Shown: positions 53,168 through 60,346 of the stretch, in pieces
How positions within the stretch are numbered: position 1 is the first letter of the stretch
How the letters are laid out: the number at the start of each line of letters is the position of its first letter
Assembly: GCA_003989065.1 (NCBI GenBank)
Contig: RXIW01000013.1
Location: 1 to 60,346 of the forward strand
Source: Candidatus Competibacteraceae bacterium
Lineage (GTDB): Bacteria > Pseudomonadota > Gammaproteobacteria > Competibacterales > Competibacteraceae
Direction of reading: 5' to 3'
DNA length: 60,346 nucleotides
Notes under the pieces: generated by a model
The model's database searches: none
What the model was told of the DNA's origin: nothing
The model's input: only the letters and a program-made list of their open reading frames with translations
Made by a program: the position numbers and the translations under genes

Positions 53168-53247
53168 CGGCGGCCTGACGGCCGGATTCGGGCCGCGTTC
53201 TGCTGAAATCCACCGTAAGCCGAATACCGTCGAGAGAGAAATTTGCC
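53168..53247 (+). promoter_or_regulatory. Candidate attenuator between leader peptide and leuA
   Basis: GCGGCC (about 53169-53174), GGCC (53179-53182) and GGGCCGC (about 53190-53196) can pair in alternative ways, giving at least two exclusive hairpins just after the leader stop codon. A leucine-dependent choice between them could control entry into leuA. The run after the last stem is GTTCTGCTG, not a proper T-tract. Confidence 0.45.
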
Positions 53248-55002
53248 ATGCGCGTTGACACGACTTCCAAATACCGTCCCTTCCCGCCCGTTCAGTTACC
53301 GGACCGGCAGTGGCCATCCCGCACCCTCACCCAGGCTCCGCGTTGGTGCAGCTCCGATCTGCGCGACGGCAATCAGGCCCTGATCGAGCCGATGGACGGC
53401 GAGCGCAAGCGCCGCTATTTCGATCTGTTGGTACGGATGGGTTTCAAGGAAATCGAAGTCGCCTTCCCATCGGCCTCCCAGACCGATTTCGATTTCGTGC
53501 GCAGCCTGATCGAGGGTCAGCGCGTTCCGGACGACGTCGCAGTCCAGGTGCTGACCCAGGCGCGCGAAGATCTGATCCGCCGCACCTTCGCCAGTTTGAA
53601 AGGGGTCAAGCGCGCCATCCCGCATCTCTATAACGCAACCGCGCCGATTTTCCGCGAGGTGGTGTTCGGTCTCGACCGTGCTGGCCTGATCGAGTTGGCC
53701 CAATTCGGCGCGCGTCTGTTCGTCGAATGCGCGGCCGAACAGCCGGAGACCGAATGGACCTTCGAATATTCGCCGGAGACGTTCTGCTTCACCGAACTCG
53801 ATTTCGCCTTGGAGGTGTGCGAGGCGGTGCTGGACATCTGGCAACCCACCCCAGAGCGCAAGGTCATCCTCAACCTGCCGGCGACCGTCGAGGTGGCAAC
53901 GCCCAATGTCTACGCCGATCAGGTCGAGTGGTTCTGCCGCCATCTCTCGCGCCGCGATGCGGTCATCATCAGCCTGCATCCGCACAACGACCGGGGCACC
54001 GCCGTCGCCGCCGCCGAACTGGCGTTGCTGGCCGGGGCCGATCGGGTCGAGGGCTGCCTGTTCGGCAATGGCGAGCGCACCGGTAACGTCGATCTGGTCA
54101 CCCTGGCCTTGAATTTCTACAGCCAGGGGATCGATCCGGGTCTGGATTTCTCGGCCATGGACGAGATCGTCCATACCGCCGAATACTGCAACCAGATCCA
54201 TGTGCATCCGCGTCATCCCTATGCCGGCGACCTGGTCTTCACCGCCTTTTCCGGCTCGCATCAAGACGCTATCAAGAAAGGTTTCGCTGCGCAGGAACAA
54301 CGCTGGACGGGTGGCGACAGTCGCTGGGAAGTCCCCTATCTGCCCCTCGATCCAACCGACTTGGGACGCAATTACGAAGCGGTGATCCGGGTCAACAGCC
54401 AATCCGGCAAGGGCGGCGTTTCCTATCTGCTGGAAAAGGATCATGGCTTGCGCTTGCCGCGTCGCCTGCAGGTCGAATTCAGCCGCCACGTGCAGGCCAT
54501 CGCCGACGCCACCGGCAAGGAATTGACCTCGGCCAATATCTGGACGGCGTTCGAAGCGGAATATCTGCAAGCGACCGAACCGTTCCGCTTCGTCGAACAT
54601 CGGACCATCCCCGACAGTCACGCCAGCGGATCGCGCAAACTGACCGCCACCATTCGCGAGCGTGGTCAGGAGCGGCTGATTTCCGGCAAGGGCAATGGAC
54701 CGATCGACGCGTTCATCGACGCTCTGAATCAGCATTGCGGACTGGATCTGCGGGTGGTCGATTACCACGAGCACGCCATCGGCGCGGGAGCCAACGCCAC
54801 GGCCGTGTCCTATGTCGAAATGCACATGGACGGCGAACCGGCCTCATTGTTTGGCGTGGGTATCGACCACAATATTGTCGCCGCCTCGCTGCACGCCGTC
54901 ATGAGCGCGGTCAACCGGGCCTTGCGCCAAGCAGCAACGGACGAAACAGACGAAACGGACCGAGCGGAGCGAATGCCCCGGATAGCAGGTATGGGCGGCT
55001 GA
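53248..55002 (+). CDS. leuA: 2-isopropylmalate synthase LeuA (long, type 2)
   Basis: First committed enzyme of leucine synthesis, condensing acetyl-CoA with 2-ketoisovalerate. The 584-residue length and start ([20 protein letters not shown]) match the long LeuA form of pseudomonads and actinobacteria. Motifs are [16 protein letters not shown] (metal and catalytic residues), [16 protein letters not shown], and [19 protein letters not shown]-terminal LeuA allosteric domain (about 440-560) binds leucine for feedback control. The last 20 residues contain a repeated DETDETD. A leucine-rich leader peptide lies upstream. Confidence 0.96.
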   Translation: MRVDTTSKYRPFPPVQLPDRQWPSRTLTQAPRWCSSDLRDGNQALIEPMDGERKRRYFDLLVRMGFKEIEVAFPSASQTDFDFVRSLIEGQRVPDDVAVQVLTQAREDLIRRTFASLKGVKRAIPHLYNATAPIFREVVFGLDRAGLIELAQFGARLFVECAAEQPETEWTFEYSPETFCFTELDFALEVCEAVLDIWQPTPERKVILNLPATVEVATPNVYADQVEWFCRHLSRRDAVIISLHPHNDRGTAVAAAELALLAGADRVEGCLFGNGERTGNVDLVTLALNFYSQGIDPGLDFSAMDEIVHTAEYCNQIHVHPRHPYAGDLVFTAFSGSHQDAIKKGFAAQEQRWTGGDSRWEVPYLPLDPTDLGRNYEAVIRVNSQSGKGGVSYLLEKDHGLRLPRRLQVEFSRHVQAIADATGKELTSANIWTAFEAEYLQATEPFRFVEHRTIPDSHASGSRKLTATIRERGQERLISGKGNGPIDAFIDALNQHCGLDLRVVDYHEHAIGAGANATAVSYVEMHMDGEPASLFGVGIDHNIVAASLHAVMSAVNRALRQAATDETDETDRAERMPRIAGMGG

Positions 55003-55009
55003 CGTTACA

Positions 55010-55072
55010 ACCCGCAGGGATGCGGGTCCGATCAGCGCCCCCTTCCAAATGATGGCCCTATGGGGCGCGATC
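55010..55072. terminator. Hairpins between convergent leuA and the 360-residue gene
   Basis: ACCCGCA/TGCGGGT (55010-55016 with 55021-55027, loop GGGA) lies 8 bases past the leuA stop. A second pairing GCGCCCC/GGGGCGC (about 55035-55067) with flanking GATC lies before the end of the minus-strand gene. Neither is followed by a strong T-run; together they probably end both transcripts. Confidence 0.4.
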
Positions 55073-56153
55073 AGAACAGCGTGGTGCTGGTGGCCGCTGC
55101 AATGAGCAGCGGCTTGATATTCTTGGTATAGGCTTCGGAACGCATGGTGCGTAAATACACGACCTGGCTGCCCTTGGTCACGTAGCCATCCCATTCCATG
55201 CGAATATCGGCCCCCGGGTCGGTGACCATCTTCCCTCCGGTATGGGTCAGATAGCGCCCCGTGAGTTTGGCGAGCCGTTCGTTGATGGTATCGGCCAAGT
55301 ATCCATCGCGCATCATGCCGACATTTCGATTGGAATCCACTCCCTTTTCGGTCAGCAAGCCCAGCGAAGGCACGCTGCTGATGTAATCACACCAATAGCA
55401 AACTTCGTAATAGGTTTTGAAGAAGCCATCGAACGACTGCATGCTCAGCGTGGGTGGCCTCACGAAAGGCAGCAGTACGAACAATTCGATCAGTTTGCGC
55501 TTTATGTCGTTGCTGAATTTGCTATCCCGCACCAGGCCGACAAAAGCTTCATTGATAGAACGGCTGGTCGTCGAATAAAAGGTCGCGAGGTTGTTCTGAA
55601 ACGCCTGAGCCCCTGTCCAGGACGCGCTGGGATCGCTGGGGGCGGCGGTTTGGACATCGGCGCTCACTTTTTTGACGAAATCGATGCCTGCAGTCACGGT
55701 GCCCGTCTGCACTAGGCCCTTAATCTTGTCATCCAGATTGGCCAGAATGAGGTCGGTGACCGAAGCGGATTGCGAAAGAAAATTCTTGACTGCCGATGCC
55801 GTATCCGTATTGCTGCCCAGGAAAAATTCGAGTCCCTTGTTACTGGACATGCGGCTGAGCAGTTTGACGTCCTTGAGCGCAGCGGCGCCCATCAGGTCAA
55901 TGCCTGCAAACAAGACAGACAACACCAAGCCATTGATGGCGTCGATCTTGGCCAAGCGGGCTTCATCTTCCTGTTTACGGCGGGCGGCCTCTTTGAATAC
56001 ATCCTGGATCGTGCTCAGCGTCGCTTCATAGTGGCTACCCAAGGGTCTGACGAAATTATCCATCCAGATGGATTTCTGGTTTTCCAGATCCGTTTGGAAC
56101 AAGACCGGATTCTTCAGGTAGATGTCTACCTTTTTGCTCATATCGATACTCAT
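55071..56153 (-). CDS. Unrecognised 360-residue protein, third gene of LysM operon
   Basis: No signal peptide is seen. The N-terminal third is helical and charged (TIQDVFKEAARRKQEDEARL), followed by a hydrophobic stretch NGLVLSVLFAGIDLMGAAAL that could be a membrane or amphipathic helix. The C-terminal part is mixed, with YYEVCYWCDYISSVPSLGLL and GKMVTDPGADIRMEWDGYV. I do not recognise a family. A GAGGAT motif precedes ATG 56153. It follows the LysM gene by 109 bases. The set of a LysM protein with a large protein of unknown type is seen near secretion-system cargo in other bacteria, but that link is inference here. Confidence 0.65.
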   Translation of the reverse strand: MSIDMSKKVDIYLKNPVLFQTDLENQKSIWMDNFVRPLGSHYEATLSTIQDVFKEAARRKQEDEARLAKIDAINGLVLSVLFAGIDLMGAAALKDVKLLSRMSSNKGLEFFLGSNTDTASAVKNFLSQSASVTDLILANLDDKIKGLVQTGTVTAGIDFVKKVSADVQTAAPSDPSASWTGAQAFQNNLATFYSTTSRSINEAFVGLVRDSKFSNDIKRKLIELFVLLPFVRPPTLSMQSFDGFFKTYYEVCYWCDYISSVPSLGLLTEKGVDSNRNVGMMRDGYLADTINERLAKLTGRYLTHTGGKMVTDPGADIRMEWDGYVTKGSQVVYLRTMRSEAYTKNIKPLLIAAATSTTLF

Positions 56154-56262
56154 CTTGGAAATCCTCGATGGGTTGAGATTCAGGAAGAACTGGATTTTTC
56201 GTCAAAATCGATCATGCATCGTTGTCATCCCCCACCGGCGGTCCAGCCGGCAGGGAACAGAT

Positions 56263-56964
56263 TCACGGCGTCGGTTGCCGGAAACTCCAACCGCCCTGGG
56301 TAAAGGTAAGCGGACCGGTCCCCACCCCCTTACGCAACAGATTGAGGTGGCCATTCACCTCCTGACCGGTCGCATCGCGCGGCCCCACGGTGGTGACGAC
56401 ACTCGCTGGCGTCATATCCCAACCCCAGACCATCGAACTCCAAATCGTCACCCGCTTTTTCGTCACTACCGCCAGCGATACGACGGCCCGCCAGCGAGTA
56501 TCGCCCATGGCGGCAGTCGGTGGATTCCGCGACGAATGATCCCGAAATTTCTTGCGCAGATTGGGATCGTTCTTGATTTCGTTATTGGTCCAGTAGAACG
56601 GCAGATCGTCATCCGGAGTACAGGCATCCACGCAAAACGGACTGGGATTCGGACCAATCGGTTGATTATGCCGGTACACGGTCTGGACCCAACTCAGTCG
56701 CTTGCCCAGTTCACCGTCCCGCTCGACCTCCATCAGTCCGCCATCCGCCTGCTTGCTCAGGGTCTTGGCAGTCACTTTCCAGGGAATCTTCACCATCAGA
56801 GTGTCGCCGATTTGAAGATGTTCGGGCACTTTGCGCTTGGCCACCAGTGCAGCATTGCGGGGATCGTCCCAGATCTTGCGCCATTCCGAAGCTTTGTAAC
56901 CATAGGCCAGCGCCAAACCGGAAACCGTTTCGCCTCTTTCAACCAACACATCTTCGTAGAACAT
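56263..56964 (-). CDS. LysM-domain protein
   Basis: The 233-residue protein starts with a LysM-type module (VERGETVSGLALAYGYKASE then WRKIWDDPRNAALV ... LQIGDTLMVKIPW), without a signal peptide before it. The rest (about 70-233) is unknown, with CVDACTPDDDLPFYWTNNEI and RWRAVVSLAVVTKKRVTIW, which resemble parts of phage-tail or injection-system adaptor proteins only loosely. ATG 56964 has GGAGG 8 bases upstream and is preferred over 56988. It is the second gene of a minus-strand operon with a secreted protein before and a 360-residue protein after. Confidence 0.75.
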   Translation of the reverse strand: MFYEDVLVERGETVSGLALAYGYKASEWRKIWDDPRNAALVAKRKVPEHLQIGDTLMVKIPWKVTAKTLSKQADGGLMEVERDGELGKRLSWVQTVYRHNQPIGPNPSPFCVDACTPDDDLPFYWTNNEIKNDPNLRKKFRDHSSRNPPTAAMGDTRWRAVVSLAVVTKKRVTIWSSMVWGWDMTPASVVTTVGPRDATGQEVNGHLNLLRKGVGTGPLTFTQGGWSFRQPTP

Positions 56965-57048
56965 GGGACCATCCTCCACTCTCATCATGGTATGCGTGGA
57001 CGCGCATCGACCCGAACCAACCCTCTCAATCTTGTTCCTGCGGCAGAA

Positions 57049-57429
57049 TCAATCCTGTCCCAGGAAACGATATTTCCCGGTTTCCAAATCGATCTCGCCG
57101 TAGGAATGCTTGCAAAACGTCACGATCACCCGACCGGCATCGACCTGCAGATGCCGAACCACCGCTTGGCCGGCCACACAAGAGCCATTGTGGCCGATCA
57201 CCTCAGTCAGCCAGAGTATGTCGCCATTCTTAGACAGTCCGGCGACATGCCGGCCATCCTTCTCGACCCGGACCGTGATACCCGTTTTGGCATCCTGAGC
57301 GGATAGCACCGCTTCGGGATAGGCGCGCAACGAAGCATGGTCGGCATCGATAGCCGGCGCGGCGACAGTCTGAACTGCGCCAATCGTCAACCAAGACGCC
57401 AACAGCCAAGCAGTCATGGTGTTCCACAT
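57049..57429 (-). CDS. Small secreted protein, first gene of LysM operon
   Basis: The 126-residue precursor has a signal peptide (MTAWLLASWLTIGAVQTVAA, cleavage near AAPA) and a mature beta-rich part of about 100 residues with two cysteines (in HNGSCVAGQ and VTFCKHSYG) that could form a disulfide. I do not recognise a family. AGGAGG lies 4 bases before ATG 57429. A perfect 11-base hairpin sits directly upstream of that motif. The layout, a secreted protein beside a LysM protein without signal, would fit an immunity/effector pair, but this is only a guess. Confidence 0.7.
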   Translation of the reverse strand: MWNTMTAWLLASWLTIGAVQTVAAPAIDADHASLRAYPEAVLSAQDAKTGITVRVEKDGRHVAGLSKNGDILWLTEVIGHNGSCVAGQAVVRHLQVDAGRVIVTFCKHSYGEIDLETGKYRFLGQD

Positions 57430-57442
57430 ACATCCTCCTGGC

Positions 57443-57471
57443 GGTCATGGCTGCCGAGCACAGCCATGACC
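57443..57471. promoter_or_regulatory. Perfect 11-base hairpin just upstream of the LysM operon
   Basis: GGTCATGGCTG (57443-57453) and CAGCCATGACC (57461-57471) pair perfectly with a 7-base loop. In the minus-strand mRNA the stem ends 3 bases before the AGGAGG of the first gene. It may hold back translation, mark an operator, or end a transcript coming from upstream. No T-run follows on the minus strand. Confidence 0.55.
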
Positions 57472-58062
57472 ACATTTTGCAAGAAGCGTGACAGGATCAT
57501 GCGAGCGAAAAAGCGATTAATTTTAATGAGATGATCTGTTTCACCCTCCCATGAGGCCACTTTGGACAGTTTGGTCCGGTCCACGCTGGATCGCATCGTC
57601 AATGATCGAGAGGCTCTGCCGCCACTCGCGAAGAACGCCAAATGCTGGTATTCAAACAATCGATGCAGCCCGTCGAACTTCTCGAACAGAAACGGAATTG
57701 ACCACATCAACCCATGAAATGAGTATATGAATAGAAACATCGATTACCGAAATTAATCATATTTCACACATAAAAGGTACATATAGTCCCGCTAATTATG
57801 ATCTATACACGGCCGCCGCTAAACCAAAATTAATTTTTATTAATCAACGCATTATGATTAATAAAATGACCGGATGTATAGTTATCAGTCAGCAAGACTA
57901 TATAAGCAGTGAGATCAGGCGGGCGACCGACCTAGATCGCTTGGATCATCGGGTTAGGCGGAATGATTTTGTCAATGTACGCGACATGAGTTCGTTTACT
58001 ACTACGGAGCGGTACAATGGCTCCTCTCCCAACCATGCTTATCAAAAAAGTTGCCCATCGCC
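57472..58062. other. AT-rich intergenic region between the LysM operon and the CheB-CheR gene
   Basis: About 590 bases without a supported gene. The part from 57740 to 57870 is very AT-rich and holds a perfect inverted repeat TTTTATTAATC (57835-57845) / GATTAATAAAA (57856-57866). Promoters for both divergent transcripts are expected here. Frames on either strand (for example 57414-57740 minus) show no protein pattern. Confidence 0.4.
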
Positions 58063-60294
58063 ATGGCCGATCAAATGTCTTCCGACTCTTCTCAGGCAGC
58101 GAGCACTATAAAATTCCCCTCGCCGCTGCCAGTCGATACCGTCAGCCTGCCAACCGCCCTCGATTCCAACAAATTATCGACACCGAGCTTTGTCGTTGGC
58201 ATCGGCGCATCGGCAGGCGGACTGGAAGCGATAGAACGGCTGTTCAGAGCCATGCCGACGGATACGGGCATGGCGTTCGTGGTCATCCAACACTTATCGC
58301 CCGACTTCAAAAGCCTGATGCCTGAGTTGGTGGGGCGCTTCACCACGATGACCGCGATTCCGGTGGAAGACAATGTCGTGGTTCAACCGAACACCATCTA
58401 CCTGCTGCGCCCCAAGAAGGACATGGTGATCGAAGGCAATCTTCTGATTGCCCACGACCGCCCGATCGAAAAAGCCCTGAGTTTGCCGATCAACACCTTC
58501 TTTCGTTCGCTGGCCGCACAATGGCAAGAAAAAGCGATCGCCATCGTACTGTCGGGAACCGGGTCCGACGGCAGCGCCGGAATCATGGATGTGCGTGAAG
58601 CCGGCGGGTTGGTGCTGGTCCAGAGCGAACAGACCTCCCGCTTCGACGGCATGCCGCGCAGCGCCATCGAAACAGGCTGCGTCGAAGCCGTCCTCGCGCC
58701 GGAGGACATGCCGGCCGCGCTCAAAGCCTATGCGGAAAACCGACTGATTGCCCCGCCATCGACAGTGACCCATATCGGATCGGAACCCGCACCTGGAATT
58801 CCGGCGATTCTGCACCGCCTGCGCGAGGTATACGGCATCGACTTCAATTATTACAAACCGAATACCATTACCCGGCGCATCGAACGCCGGGTCGCGCTAC
58901 ATCCCGAGCATATCAGTATCGAGGAATACAGCAACCGTGTAGGACAAGACCCAGCCGAACTGGATCTGCTCTACAAAGATCTGTTGATTGGAGTCACCCG
59001 CTTTTTCCGTGATCCTGAAGCATTCAAGGAATTGGAGCACTCCATCGCACCGCAGGTGATAGACCGCGCGTCGGACGATGAAGAACTGAGGCTCTGGGTT
59101 TGCGGTTGCTCCACCGGCGAAGAAGCCTATTCCATCGCAATTTTATTCCTGGAAGAACTGGCGGCGCGAGGACGCAGAATTCATCTCAAGGTACTGGCCA
59201 CCGATCTGCACCGAAAATCCCTGCAGACGGCATCGGAAGGCATTTACCCTGAAAGCAGCTTTTCCGAAATGCCGCCGGAAGTGAAAGAAAAATATTTCCT
59301 TGAACTACCGAGCGGCAACTATCGGGTGACGGCTAATCTACGCAAGGTGCTGATCTTTTCTGAGCACAATGTCCTGAAAGATCCGCCCTTTACTCGCATT
59401 GACTTGGTCAGCTGTCGCAACCTGTTAATCTATCTCGAGAACGCCGCCCAGATCAGGGCTATTGCCTCTTTTCATTTCGCGCTCAAAATAGGCGGTTATC
59501 TGTTCCTGGGCTCTAGCGAGGGATTGGGCGATCTGGCTCCTGAATTCAGCGTGGAAAGCAATCATTGGAAGCTTTATCGCAAGCTGCGTGAGAATCGCCA
59601 ACTGAATAATCTGCGTCTTCCGCTGATCCATGAGCCGAGACACGCATATCCAGGAATGGCGGCAGCCACTGATTTACGATTGGGACGAGCCTACGAATCC
59701 CTACTGGCGCAGTACGTCCCCAATGGAATACTGCTGAATGACCGCAACGAAGCGCTCCATATTTTCGGTACTGCCTCGCGCTATTTATCACCGCCCACTG
59801 GAAAAATAAGCTCGGATGTTTTCAGCCTGCTGCAGGGCCATCTACGAATCGCCGCCATGACCGCATTACGCAATGCCCAGCAGCAGAATGTTCCCGTCAC
59901 TTACCGAGGGGTACACCATCGAGTGGGGGATACTGAATGGAATCTCGACATCAAGGTAACGCCTTTACGTGATTCGGTAGCCAATATCACGCATTACATG
60001 TTGCAGTTGACTGAAGCCCCCGATCCATTGCAAAAAAAGGCTGAAACCATCGAAACAATCGCCAACGATGATGGAGGATCTCATGCCTCACAGGTCGAGT
60101 GGCTAGAGAGCGAATTACAGCGGGCACGGGAATCGCTGCAAAGCACTGTCGAGGAATTGGAAACCAGCAATGAAGAACTACAAGCTACCAATGAAGAATT
60201 ACTAGCCTCCAATGAAGAATTACAAAGCACCAACGAAGAGCTGCATTCCGTTAACGAAGAACTCTACAGGGCGTTGTTGCATAAATCGGGCTAG
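58063..60294 (+). CDS. CheB-CheR hybrid signalling protein, truncated by IS insertion
   Basis: The protein joins a CheB methylesterase domain (about 40-225; Ser50 in GIGASAGG, His in VIQHLSPDF, Asp in [11 protein letters not shown]), a CheR methyltransferase (about 245-510; [17 protein letters not shown] site [22 protein letters not shown]), a PAS-like segment and a coiled coil of EELQ-type repeats. Homologues continue after the coil with PAS and often histidine-kinase domains. Here the reading frame leaves the family pattern after HSVNEELY and stops 11 codons later in IS sequence. TTG 58051 and ATG 58063 are possible starts. It would couple receptor-like methylation to other outputs; the remaining protein probably lacks its output part. 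Confidence 0.9.
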   Translation: MADQMSSDSSQAASTIKFPSPLPVDTVSLPTALDSNKLSTPSFVVGIGASAGGLEAIERLFRAMPTDTGMAFVVIQHLSPDFKSLMPELVGRFTTMTAIPVEDNVVVQPNTIYLLRPKKDMVIEGNLLIAHDRPIEKALSLPINTFFRSLAAQWQEKAIAIVLSGTGSDGSAGIMDVREAGGLVLVQSEQTSRFDGMPRSAIETGCVEAVLAPEDMPAALKAYAENRLIAPPSTVTHIGSEPAPGIPAILHRLREVYGIDFNYYKPNTITRRIERRVALHPEHISIEEYSNRVGQDPAELDLLYKDLLIGVTRFFRDPEAFKELEHSIAPQVIDRASDDEELRLWVCGCSTGEEAYSIAILFLEELAARGRRIHLKVLATDLHRKSLQTASEGIYPESSFSEMPPEVKEKYFLELPSGNYRVTANLRKVLIFSEHNVLKDPPFTRIDLVSCRNLLIYLENAAQIRAIASFHFALKIGGYLFLGSSEGLGDLAPEFSVESNHWKLYRKLRENRQLNNLRLPLIHEPRHAYPGMAAATDLRLGRAYESLLAQYVPNGILLNDRNEALHIFGTASRYLSPPTGKISSDVFSLLQGHLRIAAMTALRNAQQQNVPVTYRGVHHRVGDTEWNLDIKVTPLRDSVANITHYMLQLTEAPDPLQKKAETIETIANDDGGSHASQVEWLESELQRARESLQSTVEELETSNEELQATNEELLASNEELQSTNEELHSVNEELYRALLHKSG

Positions 60295-60346
60295 CCCCCA
60301 TATCTGGGGGTATGAGCAAGCAAAAGCGGAAGTATCGTATTCGAAA
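60269..60346 (+). mobile_element. Left end of an IS5-family element
   Basis: GGGCGTTGTTGCATAAATCG (60269-60288) has the sequence style of IS5-family (IS903/IS427 group) terminal repeats. A CCCCC/GGGGG hairpin (60296-60310 region) lies just before the transposase start, a position that often shields IS elements from outside transcripts. The element continues beyond the window. It interrupts the CheB-CheR gene. Confidence 0.75.
60312..60346 (+). CDS. IS5-family transposase, 5' fragment at the window edge
   Basis: ATG 60312 is followed by codons for SKQKRKYRIR, the typical basic start of IS5/IS903-type transposases. Only eleven residues lie in the window. The short hairpin before the start codon supports an IS gene. 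Confidence 0.65.
   Translation, partial: MSKQKRKYRIR

Noticed and set aside
57414..57740. Minus-strand frame of 108 codons overlapping the LysM operon leader
   Set aside because: No homology pattern, crosses the perfect hairpin, and lacks a ribosome site.
1..60346. CRISPR arrays, tRNA or rRNA genes
   Set aside because: I saw no regularly spaced repeats and no tRNA or rRNA signatures on either strand by reading; a covariance search could still find a small RNA.

Overview
The window reads as chromosomal DNA of a GC-rich gammaproteobacterium. The evidence is the type IV pilus set pilB-pilC-pilD followed by coaE and zapD, the secA-argJ-mutT group, a full division and cell wall (dcw) cluster from mraZ to lpxC without murB, and mpl, ubiX and hslO. 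Gene order is closest to Pseudomonas-like or Chromatiales/Competibacter-like bacteria, but I cannot fix the genus from sequence alone. MurE carries the DNPR motif and mpl is present, so the wall is of the meso-diaminopimelate type.

Layout. 0.3-1.9 kb: thrH and a cyclic-nucleotide-binding-domain protein, both on the minus strand. 2.2-7.5 kb: pilB, pilC, pilD, coaE, zapD on the plus strand. 7.5-11.9 kb: mutT, argJ, secA on the minus strand; mutT and zapD overlap tail to tail. 12.0-30.3 kb: lpxC, ftsZ, ftsA, ftsQ, ddl, murC, murG, ftsW, murD, mraY, murF, murE, ftsI, ftsL, rsmH, mraZ, all transcribed right to left from a near-consensus promoter with three MraZ boxes. Many neighbours overlap by 4 to 7 bases. 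30.6-34.6 kb: hslO, a membrane protein, the metal exporter dmeF, and mpl.

34.7-40.6 kb is an accessory stretch: a tandem-AAA+ ATPase, a divergent 139-residue acidic protein, a WYL-type regulator, a small membrane protein, an AT-rich possible nuclease and an orphan. 40.8-47.6 kb returns to ordinary genes (ubiX, a LON-N protein, an alpha/beta hydrolase, envelope proteins). It also holds a SPASM-like cysteine protein without a radical-SAM motif and a patatin/beta-barrel protein of the PlpD type. 47.6-51.1 kb is decayed: two broken copies of one IS5-like element, gene scraps, a VOC protein, and a TetR/SnoaL pair with a perfect palindrome between the -35 and -10 elements.

51.1-55.0 kb holds a cupin, a cytochrome c'-type protein, cytochrome b561, and leuA behind a leucine-rich leader peptide. 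55.1-57.4 kb is an unrecognised three-gene minus-strand operon: a secreted protein, a LysM protein and a 360-residue protein. The window ends with a CheB-CheR hybrid cut off by another IS5-type element whose transposase gene begins at the right edge.

The observations most worth following are the AAA+/139-residue/WYL locus with its paired operator-like repeats, the secreted/LysM/360-residue operon with a hairpin just before its first start codon, the orphan SPASM-like protein, and the leuA leader.
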